Positions 40,094 to 48,357 of a stretch of 48,357 nucleotides of DNA are shown in pieces (position 1 is the stretch's first letter; the number at the start of each line of letters is the position of its first letter). The notes under the pieces were generated by a model that worked only from the letters and a program-made list of their open reading frames with translations, was not told the origin of the DNA and searched no databases. Both the position numbers and the translations under genes were made by a program. Source of the DNA: Hoeflea sp. (GTDB lineage Bacteria > Pseudomonadota > Alphaproteobacteria > Rhizobiales > Rhizobiaceae); contig NZ_JAUXOD010000057.1 in assembly GCF_030682515.1 (NCBI RefSeq), forward strand, positions 1 through 48,357. The letters run 5' to 3'.

Positions 40094-40998
40094 CCTACCG
40101 GATCCGCCCGGGCGAAAAACTTGGCCCCGAAGTGGTGCGCGTGGCGCAGTTGCAATACGAGGGCGCGATCGGCCTGCTGCGCGACCAGCCCGACGGCCGG
40201 GACCAGGCGATCCACGACGCGCGCAAGCGCTTTAAGCGGCTCCGCGGCCTGTTCCGCCTGATCCGCGCGGCGAGCCCCGATTTCTACGTGGCCGAGAACG
40301 CCCGGGTGCGCGACATCGCAGCAAAACTCTCGGCCGAGCGCGACGCGACTGCGCTGGTCGAAACGCTCGACCATCTTCTCGAAGGCACTATCGACCCCGA
40401 GGAGCACGTGGCGCTGCGCGCCATCCGCGACCGGCTGGCCGCGCGCCGCGACCGCATCACCCGCGAGCAGACCGACCTGGAAGCCAGGATCGAGGCCGCC
40501 ATCGGCGGCTGCGAGGACGGCATCAGGGCGCTCTCCACGCTGCGGCTGCCCAAGAGCCAATCCAAGGCCACGGCCCTGCTGGCGGACGGCACAGCGCGGA
40601 ACTACGGCCGCGCCGTCACCGCGCTGCAGACCGCCATCGCCAGCGGCGACCCCGCCGACTGGCACGATCTGCGCAAGCGCATCAAGTACCACCGCATGCA
40701 TGTGCAGCTCATGAGCGCCGCCTGGCCCGGCGAGATGGGCCTGCGCGCGAAGGTCGCCGACATCGCCGGCGAGGCGCTCGGCGACGACCACGATCTGGAG
40801 AACCTTGAAGCCCTGATCGCGGCCGAGCCGGAAGAGGTCGGCACCGACGACGAGATCGCCCTGCTGCGCAGCCTGATGGCGGCCCGCTCCGCCGCCCTGC
40901 ACGACCAGATCCGCGCCCTCGTCAAGAACCTGCTGAGGGACGACCGGAAGGTGGTGCGGAAGCGGATCGTGGCGCTTTGGCGGGATGCGGCGGGGTGA
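40090..40998 (+). CDS. CHAD-domain protein
   Basis: A 302-residue helical protein rich in Arg, Lys and His. The two repeats of the CHAD fold are visible: QAIHDARKRFKRLRGLFRLIR (about 38-58) and DWHDLRKRIKYHRMHVQLM (about 195-215). CHAD domains bind polyphosphate and are found with CYTH enzymes. The ATG overlaps the CYTH stop, so the two should be made together. A role in polyphosphate granules is inferred. Confidence 0.88.
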   Translation: MTYRIRPGEKLGPEVVRVAQLQYEGAIGLLRDQPDGRDQAIHDARKRFKRLRGLFRLIRAASPDFYVAENARVRDIAAKLSAERDATALVETLDHLLEGTIDPEEHVALRAIRDRLAARRDRITREQTDLEARIEAAIGGCEDGIRALSTLRLPKSQSKATALLADGTARNYGRAVTALQTAIASGDPADWHDLRKRIKYHRMHVQLMSAAWPGEMGLRAKVADIAGEALGDDHDLENLEALIAAEPEEVGTDDEIALLRSLMAARSAALHDQIRALVKNLLRDDRKVVRKRIVALWRDAAG

Positions 40999-41407
40999 AG
41001 TGGGGGGCTTCACAGCGCTGTCGGTAAACGACCGGTTTGGTGACGGGAGGGCAATGGCGGGTTTCCGAATGCCGATCGCCAAAGCGGACACTGACCGACA
41101 AGTGTGTCCCGCAATCCTCTCACGCTCAGCTATGAGACCTGGAAACCCTTGCGGGAAAATCGGAAGGCGTCGCAACTTTGAAATCAAGGAAAACTACAGG
41201 AATACATCAATTCCAGCAGAGTCTTACGTCCCATCGTGCGCACTTCCGGCGACCGGCCGCGCCGTCAATGGTTAACAAATCTATAACCCCGGTTCTATTG
41301 CTCTCCCAACAAATACCCCTCATTTGTGAGGTAACAGAGCGCGCTCAAGGGAGGCGAGCCTGTGCAAAACGAAGGGGGAAACTCCCTTGCAAAACAGGAG
41401 AGACAAC
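40999..41407. other. 409-bp intergenic region upstream of secreted-protein gene
   Basis: No coding frame is convincing. The right half is AT-rich and should hold the promoter. Notable pieces are ACAAAT-N7-ATTTGT with CCTCA-TTTG-TGAGG (41300-41335), an AAGGG/CCCTT dyad at 41373-41389, and the 8-bp direct repeat TGCAAAAC at 41364-41371 and 41389-41396 just before the ribosome binding site. These could form a structured leader. Confidence 0.45.
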
Positions 41408-41839
41408 ATGAAAAAGCTTATTCTGGCGGCTGCTGCCGTCACGATGATGTCGGGTTCGGCTTTTGCACAAGCGCTGGATGCAAACGCGATTTGTGGAGCT
41501 GACGCGTCCTTGCCGAATGCAAAGTGGTCGTGGTCGGTTTCGGTCTACGACGAACAGATTAGCAACCCGGTAACTACATACTCCTCCGTGACCTACGACG
41601 GCGCGTCCGGGAACGGAGTGGCAGACGTTACAACCACCTCGACCAAGACAACAACATACATCTGCACTGCCCTGAACCCCCAGGGCAAGGTTGCTCCGGA
41701 CAAGACAATCTATCCCGAGCAGACCACAACCTCGACTTCTGTCACTGAAGGCGTACAGGTCTGTTTCCAGGGCGGCTCGGGTACTGACGTAGCTGGAGCA
41801 GATTGCCGGGACGACGCTGGCGGCAATCCAAATAAGTAA
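41408..41839 (+). CDS. Small secreted protein, Thr/Ser-rich with four cysteines
   Basis: A 143-residue protein with a clear signal peptide MKKLILAAAAVTMMSGSAFA (cleavage before QALDA). The mature 123 residues contain Cys29, Cys86, Cys119 and Cys133, enough for two disulfides, and Thr/Ser runs such as VTTTSTKTTTYIC and EQTTTSTSVTE. I do not recognise a family. AGGAGA precedes the ATG by 7 nt. It is followed by a strong terminator and then a MacA/MacB-type exporter, so it may be that exporter's substrate or a periplasmic partner. Its codon use looks less GC-biased than its neighbours. Confidence 0.7.
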   Translation: MKKLILAAAAVTMMSGSAFAQALDANAICGADASLPNAKWSWSVSVYDEQISNPVTTYSSVTYDGASGNGVADVTTTSTKTTTYICTALNPQGKVAPDKTIYPEQTTTSTSVTEGVQVCFQGGSGTDVAGADCRDDAGGNPNK

Positions 41840-41855
41840 TCCTACATGACGACGA

Positions 41856-41892
41856 CGAAGAGGAAGGCCTAGCCTTCCTCTTCGCTCTTTTA
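41856..41892 (+). terminator. Strong Rho-independent terminator
   Basis: CGAAGAGGAAGGC and GCCTTCCTCTTCG form a perfect 13-bp stem with loop CTA, followed by CTCTTTTA. It lies 17 bp after the secreted-protein gene and separates it from the exporter operon, so the two are transcribed apart or linked only by read-through. Confidence 0.9.
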
Positions 41893-41951
41893 TAAGGAGG
41901 CTCCCTCTCCTATAGTCATGTCGGGATATGATGTGACGCCATGAGGTATCG

Positions 41952-43205
41952 ATGCGTAAAATCCCGCGATGGGCATTCTCGCTGGGGTCCATTCTGGTCC
42001 TGGGTTTGATCGGATGGAATTTGGGAGCGGCAAGGCTCCTTGACGATCTCAATTTGCCGTCGCTGCTGTCATCATCCGAACCCGGCTTCGCCGAAACCGA
42101 GGCCCGCAAGCAATCCCGCGTCCAGTCCTCAGCCAATTTCCGACTCGCCGAAGCCGAGCTGCGTCGCATCATCCAGAGCGTCGACGCAACGGGGTCCGTC
42201 ACGCCGGTGGCGCTGTTTGCCGTCGGCTCGCAGGTCAGCGGCCAGATCAAGGAAGTCTATGCCGACTTCAACAGCGAGGTCACCCGTGGGCAGCCACTCG
42301 CGCTGATCGACCCGCTCTCCTTCCAGATCAACGTCGATCAGGCGGAAGCGACCGTGGGTGTTGCGCGCGCAGGGGTCGACAAGGCCGAGGTGCTGCTGCG
42401 CGACGCGGAGGCCGACCTCGAGCGCAAGACGGCGCTGGCCAGCAACGGCAGCGGGACCAAGGCCGAGGCGGCCAAGGCCCTGGCTAACCGCGACCTTGCC
42501 CAGACGCAGAGAGACGATGCGTTCTTCAGCCTGAAAGGCGCCGAAGCCGCGCTTCGCCAGGCGCGAACTGACCTCGAGCGCACCGTCATCCGCTCACCGG
42601 ACGACGGCACCGTCATCGTCAAGGCGGTTGAAGTCGGCACCAATGTCGCCGTCAGCCTGCAGGCGCCGATCCTCTTCACCATCGCCAAGGACCTGCAGCA
42701 GATGCAGATCAACATGGCCATTCCCGAAGCGGAAATCGGCCGCATTCGGGTCGGCCAGCAGGTTGATTTCACCGTCGATTCCTATCCCGGGCGCCCCTTC
42801 CAGGGCGCCATCACCCAGATCCGGAAGCAGCCGCAATCGACGCAGAACGTCGTGAGCTACACCGTCATCGCCACCGCACCCAATCCCGAACTTCTACTTC
42901 TGCCTGGCATGACGGCAACCGCGAAGATCATCATCGCCGCGCCCGATCCCAGGCTTGCCGTGCCGACCGCGGCCTTGCGCTTCCGCCCGCAGGGCGTGGC
43001 CCGTTCGCCGGGGGCGAGGCTGTTCGTCGAACGCGATGGAGAGGCAATGGCGATTGCCGTGATCGCCGGCGCCAGCGACGAGAGCTTTACCGCCATCGAG
43101 GCAGAGGGAATCAACCCGGGCGACCTGGTGATCACCGGGCTCGCGGGCAATGGCAGCGATGGCCCCGCCGAAAGCGGTGGCAGCGTGTTGAGCATCTTCA
43201 AATGA
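41952..43205 (+). CDS. MacA-like periplasmic adaptor (membrane fusion protein)
   Basis: A 417-residue protein with an N-terminal signal anchor (residues about 8-28). It then has a lipoyl-like half motif GSVTPVALFAVGSQVSGQIKEVYADFNSEV, an alpha-helical hairpin (about 120-200), a barrel domain and a C-terminal membrane-proximal domain. This is the architecture of MacA. It links the inner-membrane exporter to an outer-membrane channel. The stop overlaps the ATPase start by ATGA. No TolC gene is nearby. Confidence 0.88.
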   Translation: MRKIPRWAFSLGSILVLGLIGWNLGAARLLDDLNLPSLLSSSEPGFAETEARKQSRVQSSANFRLAEAELRRIIQSVDATGSVTPVALFAVGSQVSGQIKEVYADFNSEVTRGQPLALIDPLSFQINVDQAEATVGVARAGVDKAEVLLRDAEADLERKTALASNGSGTKAEAAKALANRDLAQTQRDDAFFSLKGAEAALRQARTDLERTVIRSPDDGTVIVKAVEVGTNVAVSLQAPILFTIAKDLQQMQINMAIPEAEIGRIRVGQQVDFTVDSYPGRPFQGAITQIRKQPQSTQNVVSYTVIATAPNPELLLLPGMTATAKIIIAAPDPRLAVPTAALRFRPQGVARSPGARLFVERDGEAMAIAVIAGASDESFTAIEAEGINPGDLVITGLAGNGSDGPAESGGSVLSIFK

Positions 43206-43923
43206 ACCTGGTCGAACTCAAGGGTGTCGGCCGACGCTATGACATGGGCGACGTGGCGGTCCATGCTCTCAAGGACGTCAACCTCGTCATCGAGCGCGGC
43301 GAATCGGTGGCGATCATGGGGCCGTCCGGGTCCGGCAAATCGACCCTGCTCGGGATCCTCGGCTGTCTCGACCCGCCGACCACCGGTATCTACAGGCTGG
43401 CGGGCGAAGACACGGGCGGCAAGCGCCCCGCCCAACTGGCCGATCTGCGCTGCCGGCGCATCGGTTTCGTGTTCCAGAGCTTCAACCTGCTGGTCCGGCT
43501 GACAGCCGTCGAGAATGTCGAACTGCCGCTCGCCTATGCCGGCATGGCGCCGAGCGAACGGCGCAAGCAGGCGCTTTCGGTCCTCGGTCTGGTGGGCCTC
43601 GCAGACCGCGTGTCGCATTTCCCCAACCAGCTCTCCGGCGGCCAGCAACAGCGCGTCGCCATCGCCCGCTCGCTGGTCAACAACCCCGACATGCTGCTTG
43701 CCGATGAACCCACCGGTGCGCTCGACACGGCGACAGGGCGCGAGATCCTCGCCATGTTGAACGCGGTCAACAAACGTGGCACGGCAGTCGTCGTCGTGAC
43801 CCATGATCCCACTGTCGCGGCCAACATGCGGCGCACTATCGCTCTCGCTGACGGTGTCATCCGTTCGGACCGGCCCAATCTGCCACCGGCGCCATCTGGA
43901 GCCGTGGCAGGGACGATTGGCCC

Positions 43924-43927
<4 letters not shown>
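43202..43927 (+). CDS. MacB/LolD-type ABC exporter ATPase
   Basis: A 241-residue ATPase separate from its membrane domain. Walker A is GPSGSGKST at residues 40-48, the signature LSGGQQQR, Walker B DMLLADEPTGALD, and the switch VVVTHDP. The coupling segment FVFQSFNLLVRLTAVENVELPL is typical of the MacB/LolD class. It overlaps both flanking genes by four bases. Confidence 0.93.
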
Positions 43928-45156
<1,229 letters not shown>

Positions 45157-45464
45157 TTGCCGCTGCAATTGAGTGATCTATCAGTCTTCCGACGCTCTTC
45201 GCGGGAGTGAGTGGTCGCCAAACTGCATGAGATTAACCCCACTCGACCCACACGTCGCCTCCATATTACGCAGGTCATGGATCTTCTCGCCCTGTTGCTG
45301 TCAACAGGAACCGGCGCTGACGTGGGTTCAAATTCCAGTAAAATGCAAGGCTCGTAAAGCGAGACATACTAATTAACTAATACTTAATTATCCTCTCGCA
45401 ATTCGTGCGGTTTCGATACAATCGTGGTTCAAGGGCGAGCAGTAGTGATTGGGGAATTTCCTAG
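45157..45464. other. 308-bp intergenic region before the two-component genes
   Basis: No gene is visible. The last 110 bp are AT-rich with TAATTA repeated at 45371 and 45387 (spacer ACTAATACT) and are the likely promoter of the kinase gene. No T-tailed hairpin ends the exporter operon, so read-through into the kinase is possible. Confidence 0.5.
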
Positions 45465-47123
45465 GTGAAAGTTTTCGAGAAAACCGCCGAGTATTTCGCG
45501 GGTGATGGCAGCCATTCCGGCTGGATCCAGAGAATACAGAACATATCCCCCAGCCTGATGATATCGCTGGCACGGGTGTTCGTAGCGATATTCGCCATAA
45601 TCGCCATCTACGCGGATCCGGAGCAGTCCGTCCTCAACCGCATGCTGACTTATACTCTGCTGACGGCCTATGCTCTCAATTCCTTCGTGGTGTGGTACGC
45701 CAGCACTCGGTCGCAGACAGCCGGTCTGGCAATCGTGACGCATGTGGTGGATGTTTCGGTCTTCATTGTCTTGGTGTTCCTGACAGAAGGACCGACAAGT
45801 CCGCTGTTCGTGCTGTTCACATTCGCCCTGTTTTCGGCCGCGTTGACCTGGAGTTGGCGCGCGGTTGCCTACACCGCCGCGACCATCACACTCGCTTACG
45901 CTTTCTTTATTGGCTCTTCTGATTTCGAAAGCGGCGATGAAATCACGAAGACAATTATTCGGGGGGCCTATCTGATGGCCGCCAGTATACTCTTCGTCTA
46001 TTTTGCCGCCGCTCTGGAACGGGAGCGCATGCGTTACTTGCGGCTTGCTGCATGGCCAACGGGAAGCGCCACCAATACACAATTTCCCGACCTGCACCCG
46101 TTATTGTCACATGTTGCAAGCATCGCGAACATTCAGCGGCTGCTGGTTGTCTGGGAGGACCCTTATGAGCCGCATTGCTTTTTTGCCGAAATGAAAGACG
46201 CCGCCACACGCTATTGGACCGAAAGCGGACTTGAGCTTGACGGAACTCTTCCATCCAACCGGCCAATCATTGTTTCGCGCCAACACACGGCCCCCTCCTT
46301 GCCGGAATTGACGTGGGTGCTGGAGAGGCATGAAATCGAGGTCGCGTTGGTCGCGCCTTTGGGCACCCTGCGCCGTGGCTGGTTGTTTTTCGTCCGCAAA
46401 GCGCCCTCCGGCGACGAATTGCTGCCTCTTGCCAGCGTCGCCGCGCTCCGGCTCGGGGCGGAGATCGATCACCACTACCTGCGTCGCGACCTTCTCGACG
46501 CCGCTGTTCGCGAGGGGCGAAGCAAGCTTGCGCGTGACATCCACGACAGTCTGCTGCAATCGCTGACAGCCGTTTCATTGCAAATGAAGTCAGTTGAGCG
46601 CGAACTGCCTGGACTGCAGCGGGACAGGCTCGCCGCGATCCGCCGCTCCATCCAGCAGCAGCAGCACAAATTGCGTCAACTTGTTGCCGGCGCGCCGACC
46701 CTGGCGTCTTCGGAAAGGATCGCCGTGGCCGGCGCCATCGGCGCTTGTCTGGAACGCCTGCAGGCCGAATGGATGTGCACCGCATCCCTGACCGTCTCGC
46801 CGACCAATCTTGGGATTGCCGCGGAAACCCTTGATGGTCTGCTTCTGTTCATCGCAGAATCAGTCGCTAATGCCGTCCGCCACGGCAAGGCAACGCATAT
46901 TGATGTTCATGCATCTGCTTCGGAGCGCCGGTTCACGCTCCTTATCCGAGACAATGGCAGCGGTCTCGCCGGCCACAACGGCTACTTTCCTTGGGGATCG
47001 GTTTCCAGAGACGAAATTGGCTCAGCCTCGCTCAGGCAAAGGGCAGCGGACATCGGTGCTATCATGAATCTTGCATCAGCGTCTGACGGGCTTGTCGTAT
47101 GTCTTGAGGCGCCGCTGGAATGA
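45465..47123 (+). CDS. Sensor histidine kinase, NarL/DesK-type (HisKA_3)
   Basis: A 552-residue kinase starting at GTG (45465). About six hydrophobic segments between residues 30 and 185 form a membrane sensor. A GAF-like or linker region runs to about 345. The dimerisation motif KLARDIHDSLLQSLTAVSLQMK bears phospho-acceptor His360, and the ATP domain has ESVANAVRHGKA (Asn469) and IRDNGSGLAGH (496 onward). It is coupled to its response regulator by ATGA. The signal is unknown; the location next to a MacAB-type exporter suggests envelope stress or a secreted peptide. Confidence 0.9.
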   Translation: MKVFEKTAEYFAGDGSHSGWIQRIQNISPSLMISLARVFVAIFAIIAIYADPEQSVLNRMLTYTLLTAYALNSFVVWYASTRSQTAGLAIVTHVVDVSVFIVLVFLTEGPTSPLFVLFTFALFSAALTWSWRAVAYTAATITLAYAFFIGSSDFESGDEITKTIIRGAYLMAASILFVYFAAALERERMRYLRLAAWPTGSATNTQFPDLHPLLSHVASIANIQRLLVVWEDPYEPHCFFAEMKDAATRYWTESGLELDGTLPSNRPIIVSRQHTAPSLPELTWVLERHEIEVALVAPLGTLRRGWLFFVRKAPSGDELLPLASVAALRLGAEIDHHYLRRDLLDAAVREGRSKLARDIHDSLLQSLTAVSLQMKSVERELPGLQRDRLAAIRRSIQQQQHKLRQLVAGAPTLASSERIAVAGAIGACLERLQAEWMCTASLTVSPTNLGIAAETLDGLLLFIAESVANAVRHGKATHIDVHASASERRFTLLIRDNGSGLAGHNGYFPWGSVSRDEIGSASLRQRAADIGAIMNLASASDGLVVCLEAPLE

Positions 47124-47776
47124 CCCATCGCACCACCCTCGTGATCGCGGACGATCACCCGCTGGTCCTTTACGGCCTGGCCGAACTGATCAGGCTTGAA
47201 CCGGAATTTGATATTCTGGCCGTCTGCGCCGACGGCGTGGACGCCATCGCACGGATCAGGGACCTGACGCCGGATATGGCGGTGCTTGATCTGAACATGC
47301 CGGGCAAGAGCGGTCTGGAGATCCTGCGAGAGATCAGGGCCGATGCGTTGTCGACGCGGATCGTGCTGTTGACGGCAGGCATCAGCGATTCTGAAATCAT
47401 GAGTGCTGTTTCAAGCGGTGTTGACGGTCTCTTACTGAAGAACGCCGCGCCAGATACGCTCATCGACTGCCTCCGGAATGTTGCGGCGGGCGGTGCTTGG
47501 TTGCCAACCACCACGGTCGGGGCGGCCATCGATCGAGAAGCCGACCGCGGCAAACGGGCTCACCAGATCCTCGATCCGTTGACTGTGCGTGAAAGGCAGA
47601 TAGTGCGCTTCGCCTGCCTGGCGATGCCAAACAAGTCGATTGCCAAGGAATTGAAAATTGCGGAAGGAACCGTGAAGATCCACCTCAATAACGCTTATAT
47701 GAAACTTGATGTCAAAAGCCGCGCGGAGCTTCGAAAGAAGTTGAATTTAATTCTTGATTTAGAGTTTGATAATTAG
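47120..47776 (+). CDS. Response regulator, NarL/LuxR type
   Basis: A 218-residue two-domain protein. The receiver (about 1-125) has Asp11-Asp12, the phospho-acceptor Asp57 in MAVLDLNMPG, Thr85 in VLLTAG and Lys in LLLKNA. The LuxR HTH (about 150-210) reads LTVRERQIVRFACLAMPNKSIAKELKIAEGTVKIHLNNAYMKLDVKSRAEL. It should be phosphorylated by the kinase whose stop it overlaps and activate nearby promoters, possibly those of the exporter and secreted protein. Confidence 0.93.
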   Translation: MTHRTTLVIADDHPLVLYGLAELIRLEPEFDILAVCADGVDAIARIRDLTPDMAVLDLNMPGKSGLEILREIRADALSTRIVLLTAGISDSEIMSAVSSGVDGLLLKNAAPDTLIDCLRNVAAGGAWLPTTTVGAAIDREADRGKRAHQILDPLTVRERQIVRFACLAMPNKSIAKELKIAEGTVKIHLNNAYMKLDVKSRAELRKKLNLILDLEFDN

Positions 47777-48298
47777 AAAATATTTTGAAATATTTATTTT
47801 CGTCCGGAAAGCGAGGTATTTTGTTCATTGGAAAATTTCCAACGAGAACGCAAAGGGCATATCCAAAATGGCGAAGCGGCCCGGATGGCGCCACCGGCAC
47901 CGCTTACGTTCTGCAGATATAACGCTATTGAAAAGCGGTGTTGCTCCTTTACGGGCTTCCCGTGTCGCTCCTTCGTACTGCGCTGGGCACCCTTGCTGCC
48001 ATTGTTCATGGTTTCCCCAGCCAGCAGAAGCCCGGCGTGAAACTGCGAGTGATGATGTTGGCAACGGTCGTACGCAGAGTTAGCGGACACCTGTTGCCAA
48101 GGGCTTTTTTCAATGACTGCTGCCAGGAAACGGGAGTACCGGTCGCTCCGTCCGCAATGGGGGCGCAAAGCCACCCTTTGGCATTCCGCAAAACCTGCCG
48201 TCCCCGCAGCTGACTGATACCAGTCCTCATAGTTTCTGACTCACGGGATTCCCAAAAGTGATCGAATCTGAATCGATGGTGCAAACGGGAGGTTTGCG
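47777..48298. other. Region without recognised gene, leading into an IS630-type element
   Basis: AT-only hairpin AAATATTT-TG-AAATATTT (47778-47795), followed by ATTTT, may end the two-component transcript. No reading frame between 47800 and 48230 gives a recognisable protein. From about 48230 the sequence (GACTCACGGGATTCCCAAAAGTG and on) looks like the left end of an IS630-family element whose transposase starts at 48299. The exact end and TA target cannot be fixed. Confidence 0.45.
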
Positions 48299-48357
48299 AT
48301 GGGTTCAGCGGTTTCTTTACGGACAGACTTTGATGGGGAGAGGCTTCGCCTTTTGGC
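48299..48357 (+). CDS. IS630-family transposase, N-terminal fragment cut by window edge
   Basis: The ATG at 48299 with GGGAGG upstream begins MGSAVSLRTDFDGERLRLLA, a start shared by IS630-family transposases in rhizobia, which continue with a helix-turn-helix. About 19 codons are visible. The element is oriented into the window's right edge. Confidence 0.7.
   Translation, partial: MGSAVSLRTDFDGERLRLL

Noticed and set aside
42064-42075. CTGTCAT near the start of the MacA-like gene
   Set aside because: Only one half-site, inside coding sequence, with no second copy at 11-bp spacing.
45321-45340. GTGGGTTCAAATTCCAGT resembles a tRNA T-arm
   Set aside because: No acceptor, D-arm or anticodon stem surrounds it and the T-stem pairs poorly, so it is likely chance.
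47794-48174. 126-codon minus-strand frame in the gap before the IS630 element
   Set aside because: No ribosome binding site, no recognisable domain, and composition typical of a chance frame.

Overview
The window looks like chromosomal DNA of a GC-rich alphaproteobacterium, probably of the Rhizobiales (Rhizobiaceae/Phyllobacteriaceae type). The evidence is the codon use, the rhizobial style of the RpiA, inositol and amino-acid ABC transporter genes, a cinR-cinI-cinS-like quorum-sensing module and a CbpA/CbpM pair. The genus cannot be fixed from sequence reading alone. Both edges cut into transposase genes of different IS families (IS481-like on the left, IS630-like on the right), so the window is one stretch between two mobile elements.

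Layout. 1-5,971: IS481 end, GH19-like hydrolase, LysR regulator with a divergent small ORF, glutathione reductase (gor), DUF2059 secreted protein, ribose-5-phosphate isomerase (rpiA) and divergent phosphoglycolate phosphatase (gph). 6,083-7,216: tRNA-Val(CAC) followed by a secreted kelch-like protein that may be acquired. 7,777-13,406: a four-gene ABC importer operon facing a Na+/phosphate cotransporter homologue. Both have PHO-box-like sequences upstream, which suggests a phosphate-starvation locus. 13,745-14,985: cbpA-cbpM with an FNR/FixK-type site. 14,989-25,120: a long minus-strand operon (periplasmic binding protein, creatininase-family protein, two permeases, ATPase, class III aminotransferase, CoA-transferase A and B, M20 deacylase, thiolase) with a divergent LysR gene. 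Read together it looks like uptake and degradation of an N-substituted beta-amino acid. 25,375-27,046: LuxR-type regulator, AHL synthase and a translationally coupled 70-residue CinS-like protein. 27,341-27,901: a small two-helix membrane protein with a coiled coil.

27,998-37,937: inositol region. iolD, a phytanoyl-CoA-dioxygenase-like gene, iolC, iolB, a class II aldolase (iolJ-like) and iolG form a minus-strand operon. A divergent Gfo/Idh dehydrogenase, sugar-phosphate isomerase and second Gfo/Idh dehydrogenase lie beyond a perfect 18-bp LacI-type palindrome. 37,930-39,527: a TetR regulator whose 15-bp palindrome recurs as an 11-bp core in front of the second Gfo/Idh gene, then a GFA-like gene and a small winged-helix-like gene. 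39,605-40,998: CYTH-CHAD pair. 41,408-47,776: small secreted cysteine-containing protein, MacA/MacB-type exporter in three genes, and a NarL-type sensor kinase and response regulator. 47,777-48,298 holds no recognised gene before the IS630 element.

Most operons use ATGA or TAATG start-stop overlaps, which helped fix start codons. Functional calls come from motifs and gene order seen here plus family knowledge; no database search was run.
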